From NCBI GenBank assembly GCA_943737045.1, contig CALSFV010000010.1, forward strand, positions 310,001-374,000: a stretch of DNA of 64,000 nucleotides, written 5' to 3'. The notes under the pieces are model-generated. The model saw only the letters and a list, made by a program, of their open reading frames with translations, was not told the origin of the DNA and did not search any database. Shown here piece after piece: positions 22,116-35,554 of the stretch. The DNA is from Parapristionchus giblindavisi. Lineage: Eukaryota > Nematoda > Chromadorea > Rhabditida > Diplogasteridae. A program made the translations under genes and the position numbers. Positions within the stretch are counted from its first letter, which is position 1, and every line of letters starts with the position of its first letter.

Positions 22116-24041
22116 ATGAAAGAGCGAAAAATTCTGAATAAGATAGACTATTTCAAAGTGGTCAGTACGGCCAATATGTAAATTTATCTTTCAATACTCT
22201 CTGTTTTTGGTACAAAATAATTCGTTACAAGTCTAATTATCAATGATACTTATCGAGTAATATATTATGTGAAAGAGGAAAAAATTCTGAATGAGACACA
22301 CTTCAGGTCATGTCGAGCTGTAATATTTTCCTGCTGCTATAATGACCGAAGTACAAAAGTAGCTTTTACTCTGATATGATCAAGATAACTTGAGAAATAT
22401 GAAAATGAAAATGAAACCTATCGTGTCATATACCAAATGAAAGAGCGAAAAATTCTGAATAAGATAGACTATTTCAAAGTGGTCAGTACGGCCAATATGT
22501 AAATTAATCTTTCAATGCTCTCTGTTTTTGGTACAAAATAATTCGTTACAAGTCTAATTGTCAATGATACTTATCGAGTAATATACTATGTGAAAGAGGA
22601 AAAAATTCTAAATGAGACACACTTCAGGTCATGTCGAGCTGTAATATTTTACTGCTGCTATAATGACCGAAGTACAAAAGTAGCTTTTGCTCTGATATGA
22701 TCAAGATAACTTGAGAAATATGAAAATGAAAATGAAACCTACACTGTCATATACCAAATGAAAGAGCGAAAAATTCTGAATAAGATAGACTATTTCAAAG
22801 TGGTCAGTACGGCCAATATGTAAATTTATCTTTCAATGCTCTCTGTTTTTGGTACAAAATAATTCGTTACAAGTCTAATTGTCAATGATACTTATCGAGT
22901 AATATACTATGTGAAAGAGGAAAAAATTCTGAATGAGACACACTTCAGGTCATGTCGAGCTGTGATATTTTACTGCTGCTATAATGACCGAAGTACAAAA
23001 GTAGCTTTTGCTCTGATATGATCAAGATAACTTGAGAAATATGAAAATGAAAATGAAACCTACCGTGTCATATACCAAATGAAAGAGCGAAAAATTCTGA
23101 ATAAGATAGACTATTTCAAAGTGGTCAGTACGGCCAATATGTAAATTTATCTTTCAATACTCTCTGTTTTTGGTACAAAATAATTCGTTACAAGTCTAAT
23201 TATCAATGATACTTATCGAGTAATATATTATGTGAAAGAGGAAAAAATTCTGAATGAGACACACTTCAGGTCATGTCGAGCTGTAATATTTTCCTGCTGC
23301 TATAATGACCGAAGTACAAAAGTAGCTTTTACTCTGATATGATCAAGATAACTTGAGAAATATGAAAATGAAAATGAAACCTATCGTGTCATATACCAAA
23401 TGAAAGAGCGAAAAATTCTGAATAAGATAGACTATTTCAAAGTGGTCAGTACGGCCAATATGTAAATTAATCTTTCAATGCTCTCTGTTTTTGGTACAAA
23501 ATAATTCGTTACAAGTCTAATTGTCAATGATACTTATCGAGTAATATACTATGTGAAAGAGGAAAAAATTCTAAATGAGACACACTTCAGGTCATGTCGA
23601 GCTGTAATATTTTACTGCTGCTATAATGACCGAAGTACAAAAGTAGCTTTTGCTCTGATATGATCAAGATAACTTGAGAAATATGAAAATGAAAATGAAA
23701 CCTACACTGTCATATACCAAATGAAAGAGCGAAAAATTCTGAATAAGATAGACTATTTCAAAGTGGTCAGTACGGCCAATATGTAAATTTATCTTTCAAT
23801 GCTCTCTGTTTTTGGTACAAAATAATTCGTTACAAGTCTAATTGTCAATGATACTTATCGAGTAATATACTATGTGAAAGAGGAAAAAATTCTGAATGAG
23901 ACACACTTCAGGTCATGTCGAGCTGTGATATTTTACTGCTGCTATAATGACCGAAGTACAAAAGTAGCTTTTGCTCTGATATGATCAAGATAACTTGAGA
24001 AATATGAAAATGAAAATGAAACCTACCGTGTCATATACCAA
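22116..24041 (+). repeat. 963-bp (three-monomer) higher-order repeat, two copies
   Basis: Units 22116, 22437 and 22758 are repeated as 23079, 23400 and 23721, exactly 963 bp apart. Unit one carries ATTATCAATG, ATATATTATG and TTTTCCTGC. Unit two carries AAATTAATC, ATTCTAAATG and CCTACACTG. Unit three carries AATGCTC, GTGATATT, TTTGCTC and CCTACCGTG. All listed markers agree between the copies. Confidence 0.9.
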
Positions 24042-27000
24042 ATGAAAGAGCGAAAAATTCTGAATAAGATAGACTATTTCAAAGTGGTCAGTACGGCCAA
24101 TATGTAAATTTATCTTTCAATACTCTCTGTTTTTGGTACAAAATAATTCGTTACAAGTCTAATTGTCAATGATACTTATCGAGTAATATACTATGTGAAA
24201 GAGGAAAAAATTCTGAATGAGACACACTTCAGTTCATGTCGAGCTGTGATATTTTACTGCTGCTATAATGACCGAAGTACAGAAGTAGCTTTTACTCTGA
24301 TTTGATCAAGATAACTTGAGAAATATGAAAATGAAAATGAAACCTATCGTGTCATATACCAAATGAAAGAGCGAAAAATTCTGAATAAGATAAACTATTT
24401 CAAAGTACGGCCAATATGTAAATTTATCTTTCAATACTCTCTGTTTTTGGTACAAAATAATTCGTTACAAGTCTAATTGTCAATGATACTTATCGAGTAA
24501 TATACTATGTGAAAGAGGAAAAAATTCTGAATGAGACACACTTCAGGTCATGTCGAGCTGTAATATTTTCCTGCTGCTATAATGACCGAAGTACAAAAGT
24601 AGCTTTTACTCTGATATGATCAAGATAACTTGAGAAATATGAAAATGAAAATGAAACCTATCGTGTCATATACCAAATGAAAGAGCGAAAAATTCTGAAT
24701 AAGATAGACTATTTCAAAGTGGTCAGTACGGCCAATATGTAAATTAATCTTTCAATGCTCTCTGTTTTTGGTACAAAATAATTCGTTACAAGTCTAATTG
24801 TCAATGATACTTATCGAGTAATATACTATGTGAAAGAGGAAAAAATTCTGAATGAGACACACTTCAGTTCATGTCGAGCTGTGATATTTTACTGCTGCTA
24901 TAATGACCGAAGTACAGAAGTAGCTTTTACTCTGATTTGATCAAGATAACTTGAGAAATATGAAAATGAAAATGAAACCTATCGTGTCATATACCAAATG
25001 AAAGAGCGAAAAATTCTGAATAAGATAAACTATTTCAAAGTACGGCCAATATGTAAATTTATCTTTCAATACTCTCTGTTTTTGGTACAAAATAATTCGT
25101 TACAAGTCTAATTGTCAATGATACTTATCGAGTAATATACTATGTGAAAGAGGAAAAAATTCTGAATGAGACACACTTCAGGTCATGTCGAGCTGTAATA
25201 TTTTCCTGCTGCTATAATGACCGAAGTACAAAAGTAGCTTTTACTCTGATATGATCAAGATAACTTGAGAAATATGAAAATGAAAATGAAACCTATCGTG
25301 TCATATACCAAATGAAAGAGCGAAAAATTCTGAATAAGATAGACTATTTCAAAGTGGTCAGTACGGCCAATATGTAAATTAATCTTTCAATGCTCTCTGT
25401 TTTTGGTACAAAATAATTCGTTACAAGTCTAATTGTCAATGATACTTATCGAGTAATATACTATGTGAAAGAGGAAAAAATTCTAAATGAGACACACTTC
25501 AGGTCATGTCGAGCTGTAATATTTTACTGCTGCTATAATGACCGAAGTACAAAAGTAGCTTTTGCTCTGATATGATCAAGATAACTTGAGAAATATGAAA
25601 ATGAAAATGAAACCTACACTGTCATATACCAAATGAAAGAGCGAAAAATTCTGAATAAGATAGACTATTTCAAAGTGGTCAGTACGGCCAATATGAAAAA
25701 TTTATCTTTCAATGCTCTCTGTTTTTGGTACAAAATAATTCGTTACAAGTCTAATTGTCAATGATACTTATCGAGTAATATACTATGTGAAAGAGGAAAA
25801 AATTCTGAATGAGACACACTTCAGGTCATGTCGAGCTGTGATATTTTACTGCTGCTATAATGACCGAAGTACAAAAGTAGCTTTTACTCTGATATGATCA
25901 AGATAACTTGAGAAATATGAAAATGAAAATGAAACCTATCGTGTCATATACCAAATGAAAGAGCGAAAAATTCTGAATAAGATAGACTATTTCAAAGTGG
26001 TCAGTACGGCCAATATGTAAATTAATCTTTCAATGCTCTCTGTTTTTGGTACAAAATAATTCGTTACAAGTCTAATTGTCAATGATACTTATCGAGTAAT
26101 ATACTATGTGAAAGAGGAAAAAATTCTAAATGAGACACACTTCAGGTCATGTCGAGCTGTAATATTTTACTGCTGCTATAATGACCGAAGTACAAAAGTA
26201 GCTTTTGCTCTGATATGATCAAGATAACTTGAGAAATATGAAAATGAAAATGAAACCTACACTGTCATATACCAAATGAAAGAGCGAAAAATTCTGAATA
26301 AGATAGACTATTTCAAAGTGGTCAGTACGGCCAATATGTAAATTTATCTTTCAATACTCTCTGTTTTTGGTACAAAATAATTCGTTACAAGTCTAATTGT
26401 CAATGATACTTATCGAGTAATATACTATGTGAAAGAGGAAAAAATTCTGAATGAGACACACTTCAGTTCATGTCGAGCTGTGATATTTTACTGCTGCTAT
26501 AATGACCGAAGTACAGAAGTAGCTTTTACTCTGATTTGATCAAGATAACTTGAGAAATATGAAAATGAAAATGAAACCTATCGTGTCATATACCAAATGA
26601 AAGAGCGAAAAATTCTGAATAAGATAAACTATTTCAAAGTACGGCCAATATGTAAATTTATCTTTCAATACTCTCTGTTTTTGGTACAAAATAATTCGTT
26701 ACAAGTCTAATTGTCAATGATACTTATCGAGTAATATACTATGTGAAAGAGGAAAAAATTCTGAATGAGACACACTTCAGGTCATGTCGAGCTGTAATAT
26801 TTTCCTGCTGCTATAATGACCGAAGTACAAAAGTAGCTTTTACTCTGATATGATCAAGATAACTTGAGAAATATGAAAATGAAAATGAAACCTATCGTGT
26901 CATATACCAAATGAAAGAGCGAAAAATTCTGAATAAGATAGACTATTTCAAAGTGGTCAGTACGGCCAATATGTAAATTAATCTTTCAATGCTCTCTGTT

Positions 27001-27866
27001 TTTGGTACAAAATAATTCGTTACAAGTCTAATTGTCAATGATACTTATCGAGTAATATACTATGTGAAAGAGGAAAAAATTCTGAATGAGACACACTTCA
27101 GTTCATGTCGAGCTGTGATATTTTACTGCTGCTATAATGACCGAAGTACAGAAGTAGCTTTTACTCTGATTTGATCAAGATAACTTGAGAAATATGAAAA
27201 TGAAAATGAAACCTATCGTGTCATATACCAAATGAAAGAGCGAAAAATTCTGAATAAGATAAACTATTTCAAAGTACGGCCAATATGTAAATTTATCTTT
27301 CAATACTCTCTGTTTTTGGTACAAAATAATTCGTTACAAGTCTAATTGTCAATGATACTTATCGAGTAATATACTATGTGAAAGAGGAAAAAATTCTGAA
27401 TGAGACACACTTCAGGTCATGTCGAGCTGTAATATTTTCCTGCTGCTATAATGACCGAAGTACAAAAGTAGCTTTTACTCTGATATGATCAAGATAACTT
27501 GAGAAATATGAAAATGAAAATGAAACCTATCGTGTCATATACCAAATGAAAGAGCGAAAAATTCTGAATAAGATAGACTATTTCAAAGTGGTCAGTACGG
27601 CCAATATGTAAATTAATCTTTCAATGCTCTCTGTTTTTGGTACAAAATAATTCGTTACAAGTCTAATTGTCAATGATACTTATCGAGTAATATACTATGT
27701 GAAAGAGGAAAAAATTCTAAATGAGACACACTTCAGGTCATGTCGAGCTGTAATATTTTACTGCTGCTATAATGACCGAAGTACAAAAGTAGCTTTTGCT
27801 CTGATATGATCAAGATAACTTGAGAAATATGAAAATGAAAATGAAACCTACACTGTCATATACCAA
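24042..27866 (+). repeat. 2234-bp (seven-monomer) higher-order repeat
   Basis: Unit lengths from 24042 are 321, 314, 321, 314, 321, 322 and 321, and the pattern restarts at 26276. The marker CAGTTCATG occurs at 24232 and 24867, then at 26466 and 27101; both pairs are shifted by 2234 bp. The second copy follows the first for about five units, then departs from 27867 on (TTTGCTC and CCTACCGTG instead of TTTACTC and CCTATCGTG). A single-base gain near 25694 (ATATGAAAAATTT) is private to the first copy. Confidence 0.85.
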
Positions 27867-29150
27867 ATGAAAGAGCGAAAAATTCTGAATAAGATAGACT
27901 ATTTCAAAGTGGTCAGTACGGCCAATATGTAAATTTATCTTTCAATGCTCTCTGTTTTTGGTACAAAATAATTCGTTACAAGTCTAATTGTCAATGATAC
28001 TTATCGAGTAATATACTATGTGAAAGAGGAAAAAATTCTGAATGAGACACACTTCAGGTCATGTCGAGCTGTGATATTTTACTGCTGCTATAATGACCGA
28101 AGTACAAAAGTAGCTTTTGCTCTGATATGATCAAGATAACTTGAGAAATATGAAAATGAAAATGAAACCTACCGTGTCATATACCAAATGAAAGAGCGAA
28201 AAATTCTGAATAAGATAGACTATTTCAAAGTGGTCAGTACGGCCAATATGTAAATTTATCTTTCAATACTCTCTGTTTTTGGTACAAAATAATTCGTTAC
28301 AAGTCTAATTGTCAATGATACTTATCGAGTAATATACTATGTGAAAGAGGAAAAAATTCTGAATGAGACACACTTCAGGTCATGTCGAGCTGTAATATTT
28401 TCCTGCTGCTATAATGACCGAAGTACAAAAGTAGCTTTTACTCTGATATGATCAAGATAACTTGAGAAATATGAAAATGAAAATGAAACCTATCGTGTCA
28501 TATACCAAATGAAAGAGCGAAAAATTCTGAATAAGATAGACTATTTCAAAGTGGTCAGTACGGCCAATATGTAAATTAATCTTTCAATGCTCTCTGTTTT
28601 TGGTACAAAATAATTCGTTACAAGTCTAATTGTCAATGATACTTATCGAGTAATATACTATGTGAAAGAGGAAAAAATTCTAAATGAGACACACTTCAGG
28701 TCATGTCGAGCTGTAATATTTTACTGCTGCTATAATGACCGAAGTACAAAAGTAGCTTTTGCTCTGATATGATCAAGATAACTTGAGAAATATGAAAATG
28801 AAAATGAAACCTACACTGTCATATACCAAATGAAAGAGCGAAAAATTCTGAATAAGATAGACTATTTCAAAGTGGTCAGTACGGCCAATATGTAAATTTA
28901 TCTTTCAATGCTCTCTGTTTTTGGTACAAAATAATTCGTTACAAGTCTAATTGTCAATGATACTTATCGAGTAATATACTATGTGAAAGAGGAAAAAATT
29001 CTGAATGAGACACACTTCAGGTCATGTCGAGCTGTGATATTTTACTGCTGCTATAATGACCGAAGTACAAAAGTAGCTTTTGCTCTGATATGATCAAGAT
29101 AACTTGAGAAATATGAAAATGAAAATGAAACCTACCGTGTCATATACCAA

Positions 29151-32100
29151 ATGAAAGAGCGAAAAATTCTGAATAAGATAGACTATTTCAAAGTGGTCAG
29201 TACGGCCAATATGTAAATTTATCTTTCAATACTCTCTGTTTTTGGTACAAAATAATTCGTTACAAGTCTAATTGTCAATGATACTTATCGAGTAATATAC
29301 TATGTGAAAGAGGAAAAAATTCTGAATGAGACACACTTCAGTTCATGTCGAGCTGTGATATTTTACTGCTGCTATAATGACCGAAGTACAGAAGTAGCTT
29401 TTACTCTGATTTGATCAAGATAACTTGAGAAATATGAAAATGAAAATGAAACCTATCGTGTCATATACCAAATGAAAGAGCGAAAAATTCTGAATAAGAT
29501 AAACTATTTCAAAGTACGGCCAATATGTAAATTTATCTTTCAATACTCTCTGTTTTTGGTACAAAATAATTCGTTACAAGTCTAATTGTCAATGATACTT
29601 ATCGAGTAATATACTATGTGAAAGAGGAAAAAATTCTAAATGAGACACACTTCAGGTCATGTCGAGCTGTAATATTTTACTGCTGCTATAATGACCGAAG
29701 TACAAAAGTAGCTTTTGCTCTGATATGATCAAGATAACTTGAGAAATATGAAAATGAAAATGAAACCTACCGTGTCATATACCAAATGAAAGAGCGAAAA
29801 ATTCTGAATAAGATAGACTATTTCAAAGTGGTCAGTACGGCCAATATGTAAATTTATCTTTCAATACTCTCTGTTTTCGGTACAAAATAATTCGTTACAA
29901 GTCTAATTGTCAATGATACTTATCGAGTAATATACTATGTGAAAGAGGAAAAAATTCTGAATGAGACACACTTCAGGTCATGTCGAGCTGTGATATTTTA
30001 CTGCTGCTATAATGACCGAAGTAGAAAAGTAGCTTTTACTCTGATATGATCAAGATAACTTGAGAAATATGAAAATGAAAATGAAACCTACCGTGTCATA
30101 TACCAAATGAAAGAGCGAAAAATTCTGAATAAGATGAACTATTTCAAAGTGGTCAGTACGGCCAATATGTAAATTTATCTTTCAATACTCTCTGTTTTTG
30201 GTACAAAATAATTCGTTACAAGTCTAATTGTCAATGATACTTATCGAGTGATATACTATGTGAAGAGGAAAAAATTCTGAATGAGACACACTTCAGGTCA
30301 TGTCGAGCTGTGATATTTTACTGCTGCTATAATGACCGAAGTACAAAAGTAGCTTTTACTCTGATATGATCAAGATAACTTGAGAAATATGAAAATGAAA
30401 ATGAAACCTATCGTGTCATATACCAAATGAAAGAGCGAAAAATTCTGAATAAGATAAACTATTTCAAAGTGGTCAGTACGGCCAATATGTAAATTTATCT
30501 TTCAATACTCTCTGTTTTTGGTACAAAATAATTCGTTACAAGTCTAATTGTCAATGATACTTATCGAGTAATATACTATGTGAAAGAGGAAAAAATTCTG
30601 AATGAGACACACTTCAGGTCATGTCGAGCTGTGATATTTTACTGCTGCTATAATGACCGAAGTACAAAAGTAGCTTTTGCTCTGATATGATCAAGATAAC
30701 TTGAGAAATATGAAAATGAAAATGAAACCTATCGTGTCATATACCAAATGAAAGAGCGAAAAATTCTGAATAAGATAGACTATTTCAAAGTGGTCAGTAC
30801 GGCCAATATGTAAATTTAATTTTCAATACTCTCTGTTTTTGGTACAAAATAATTCGTTACAAGTCTAATTATCAATGATACTTATCGAGTAATATACTAT
30901 GTGAAAGAGGAAAAAAATCTGAATGAGACACACTTCAGGTCATGTCGAGCAGTGATATTTTACTGCTGCTATAATGATCGAAGTACAAAAGTAGCTTTTA
31001 CTCTGATATGATCAAGATAACTTGAGAAATATGAAAATGAAAATGAAACCTATCGTGTCATATACCAAATGAAAGAGCGAAAAATTCTGAATAAGATAGA
31101 CTATTTCAAAGTGGTCAGTACGGCCAATATGTAAATTTAATTTTCAATACTCTCTGTTTTTGGTACAAAATAATTCGTTACAAGTCTAATTATCAATGAT
31201 ACTTATCGAGTAATATACTATGTGAAAGAGGAAAAAAATCTGAATGAGACACACTTCAGGTCATGTCGAGCTGTGATATTTTACTGCTGCTATAATGACC
31301 GAAGTACAAAAGTAGCTTTTGCTCTGATATGATCAAGATAACTTGAGAAATATGAAAATGAAAATGAAACCTACCGTGTCATATACCAAATGAAAGAGCG
31401 AAAAATTCTGAATAAGATAGACTATTTCAAAGTGGTCAGTACGGCCAATATGTAAATTTATCTTTCAATACTCTCTGTTTTTGGTACAAAATAATTCGTT
31501 ACAAGTCTAATTGTCAATGATACTAATCGAGAAATAAACTATGTGAAAGAGGAAAAAATTTTGAATGAGACACACTTCAGGTCATGTCGAGCAGTGATAT
31601 TTTACTGCTGCTATAATGATCGAAGTACAAAAGTAGCTTTTACTCTGATATGATCAAGATAACTTGAGAAATATGAAAATGAAAATGAAACCTATCGTGT
31701 CATATACCAAATGTAAGAGCGAAAAATTCTGAATAAGATAAACTATTTCAAAGTGGTCAGTACGGCCAATATGTAAATTTATCTTTCAATACTCTCTATT
31801 TTTGGTACAAAATAATTCGTTACAAGTCTAATTGTCAATGATACTTATCGAGTAATATACTATGTGAAAGAGGAAAAAAATCTGAATGAGACACACTTCA
31901 GGTCATGTCGAACTGTGATATTTTACTGCTGCTATAATGACCGAAGTACAAAAGTAGCTTTTACTCTGATATGATCAAGATAACTTGAGAAATATGAAAA
32001 TGAAAATGAAACCTATCGTGTCATATACCAAATGTAAGAGCGAAAAATTCTGAATAAGATAAACTATTTCAAAGTGGTCAGTACGGCCAATATGTAAATT

Positions 32101-32352
32101 TATCTTTCAATACTCTCTATTTTTGGTACAAAATAATTCGTTACAAGTCTAATTGTCAATGATACTTATCGAGTGATATACTATGTGAAAGAGGAAAAAA
32201 TTCTGAATGAGACACACTTCAGGTCATGTCGAGCTGTGATATTTTACTGCTGCTATAATGACCGAAGTACAAAAGTAGCTTTTACTCTGATATGATCAAG
32301 ATAACTTGAGAAATATGAAAATGAAAATGAAACCTATCGTGTCATATACCAA
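29151..32352 (+). repeat. 3202-bp (ten-monomer) higher-order repeat, copy 1
   Basis: Ten units start at 29151, 29472 (314 bp), 29786, 30107 (320 bp), 30427, 30748, 31069, 31390, 31711 and 32032. Rare markers identify the block: TTTTCGG (C at 29878), AAGATGAACTATT in unit 30107, GAGTGATATAC with GTGAAGAGG, GAGCAGTGATATT, ACTAATCGAGAAATAAAC near 31522, TGTAAGAGCG units and TCTATTTTTGG. The same markers recur 3202 bp downstream. Confidence 0.93.
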
Positions 32353-35300
32353 ATGAAAGAGCGAAAAATTCTGAATAAGATAGACTATTTCAAAGTGGTC
32401 AGTACGGCCAATATGTAAATTTATCTTTCAATACTCTCTGTTTTTGGTACAAAATAATTCGTTACAAGTCTAATTGTCAATGATACTTATCGAGTAATAT
32501 ACTATGTGAAAGAGGAAAAAATTCTGAATGAGACACACTTCAGTTCATGTCGAGCTGTGATATTTTACTGCTGCTATAATGACCGAAGTACAGAAGTAGC
32601 TTTTACTCTGATTTGATCAAGATAACTTGAGAAATATGAAAATGAAAATGAAACCTATCGTGTCATATACCAAATGAAAGAGCGAAAAATTCTGAATAAG
32701 ATAAACTATTTCAAAGTACGGCCAATATGTAAATTTATCTTTCAATACTCTCTGTTTTTGGTACAAAATAATTCGTTACAAGTCTAATTGTCAATGATAC
32801 TTATCGAGTAATATACTATGTGAAAGAGGAAAAAATTCTAAATGAGACACACTTCAGGTCATGTCGAGCTGTAATATTTTACTGCTGCTATAATGACCGA
32901 AGTACAAAAGTAGCTTTTGCTCTGATATGATCAAGATAACTTGAGAAATATGAAAATGAAAATGAAACCTACCGTGTCATATACCAAATGAAAGAGCGAA
33001 AAATTCTGAATAAGATAGACTATTTCAAAGTGGTCAGTACGGCCAATATGTAAATTTATCTTTCAATACTCTCTGTTTTCGGTACAAAATAATTCGTTAC
33101 AAGTCTAATTGTCAATGATACTTATCGAGTAATATACTATGTGAAAGAGGAAAAAATTCTGAATGAGACACACTTCAGGTCATGTCGAGCTGTGATATTT
33201 TACTGCTGCTATAATGACCGAAGTAGAAAAGTAGCTTTTACTCTGATATGATCAAGATAACTTGAGAAATATGAAAATGAAAATGAAACCTACCGTGTCA
33301 TATACCAAATGAAAGAGCGAAAAATTCTGAATAAGATGAACTATTTCAAAGTGGTCAGTACGGCCAATATGTAAATTTATCTTTCAATACTCTCTGTTTT
33401 TGGTACAAAATAATTCGTTACAAGTCTAATTGTCAATGATACTTATCGAGTGATATACTATGTGAAGAGGAAAAAATTCTGAATGAGACACACTTCAGGT
33501 CATGTCGAGCTGTGATATTTTACTGCTGCTATAATGACCGAAGTACAAAAGTAGCTTTTACTCTGATATGATCAAGATAACTTGAGAAATATGAAAATGA
33601 AAATGAAACCTATCGTGTCATATACCAAATGAAAGAGCGAAAAATTCTGAATAAGATAAACTATTTCAAAGTGGTCAGTACGGCCAATATGTAAATTTAT
33701 CTTTCAATACTCTCTGTTTTTGGTACAAAATAATTCGTTACAAGTCTAATTGTCAATGATACTTATCGAGTAATATACTATGTGAAAGAGGAAAAAATTC
33801 TGAATGAGACACACTTCAGGTCATGTCGAGCTGTGATATTTTACTGCTGCTATAATGACCGAAGTACAAAAGTAGCTTTTGCTCTGATATGATCAAGATA
33901 ACTTGAGAAATATGAAAATGAAAATGAAACCTATCGTGTCATATACCAAATGAAAGAGCGAAAAATTCTGAATAAGATAGACTATTTCAAAGTGGTCAGT
34001 ACGGCCAATATGTAAATTTAATTTTCAATACTCTCTGTTTTTGGTACAAAATAATTCGTTACAAGTCTAATTATCAATGATACTTATCGAGTAATATACT
34101 ATGTGAAAGAGGAAAAAAATCTGAATGAGACACACTTCAGGTCATGTCGAGCAGTGATATTTTACTGCTGCTATAATGATCGAAGTACAAAAGTAGCTTT
34201 TACTCTGATATGATCAAGATAACTTGAGAAATATGAAAATGAAAATGAAACCTATCGTGTCATATACCAAATGAAAGAGCGAAAAATTCTGAATAAGATA
34301 GACTATTTCAAAGTGGTCAGTACGGCCAATATGTAAATTTAATTTTCAATACTCTCTGTTTTTGGTACAAAATAATTCGTTACAAGTCTAATTATCAATG
34401 ATACTTATCGAGTAATATACTATGTGAAAGAGGAAAAAAATCTGAATGAGACACACTTCAGGTCATGTCGAGCTGTGATATTTTACTGCTGCTATAATGA
34501 CCGAAGTACAAAAGTAGCTTTTGCTCTGATATGATCAAGATAACTTGAGAAATATGAAAATGAAAATGAAACCTACCGTGTCATATACCAAATGAAAGAG
34601 CGAAAAATTCTGAATAAGATAGACTATTTCAAAGTGGTCAGTACGGCCAATATGTAAATTTATCTTTCAATACTCTCTGTTTTTGGTACAAAATAATTCG
34701 TTACAAGTCTAATTGTCAATGATACTAATCGAGAAATAAACTATGTGAAAGAGGAAAAAATTTTGAATGAGACACACTTCAGGTCATGTCGAGCAGTGAT
34801 ATTTTACTGCTGCTATAATGATCGAAGTACAAAAGTAGCTTTTACTCTGATATGATCAAGATAACTTGAGAAATATGAAAATGAAAATGAAACCTATCGT
34901 GTCATATACCAAATGTAAGAGCGAAAAATTCTGAATAAGATAAACTATTTCAAAGTGGTCAGTACGGCCAATATGTAAATTTATCTTTCAATACTCTCTA
35001 TTTTTGGTACAAAATAATTCGTTACAAGTCTAATTGTCAATGATACTTATCGAGTAATATACTATGTGAAAGAGGAAAAAAATCTGAATGAGACACACTT
35101 CAGGTCATGTCGAACTGTGATATTTTACTGCTGCTATAATGACCGAAGTACAAAAGTAGCTTTTACTCTGATATGATCAAGATAACTTGAGAAATATGAA
35201 AATGAAAATGAAACCTATCGTGTCATATACCAAATGTAAGAGCGAAAAATTCTGAATAAGATAAACTATTTCAAAGTGGTCAGTACGGCCAATATGTAAA

Positions 35301-35554
35301 TTTATCTTTCAATACTCTCTATTTTTGGTACAAAATAATTCGTTACAAGTCTAATTGTCAATGATACTTATCGAGTGATATACTATGTGAAAGAGGAAAA
35401 AATTCTGAATGAGACACACTTCAGGTCATGTCGAGCTGTGATATTTTACTGCTGCTATAATGACCGAAGTACAAAAGTAGCTTTTACTCTGATATGATCA
35501 AGATAACTTGAGAAATATGAAAATGAAAATGAAACCTATCGTGTCATATACCAA
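32353..35554 (+). repeat. 3202-bp (ten-monomer) higher-order repeat, copy 2
   Basis: Tandem copy of 29151-32352 with every rare marker kept, including the private 1-bp deletion in GTGAAGAGG and the TTTTCGG variant (C at 33080). I noticed no difference from copy 1 when comparing markers. This implies very recent duplication, or possibly an assembly duplication. The first unit of a further copy follows at 35555, after which the order changes. Confidence 0.93.
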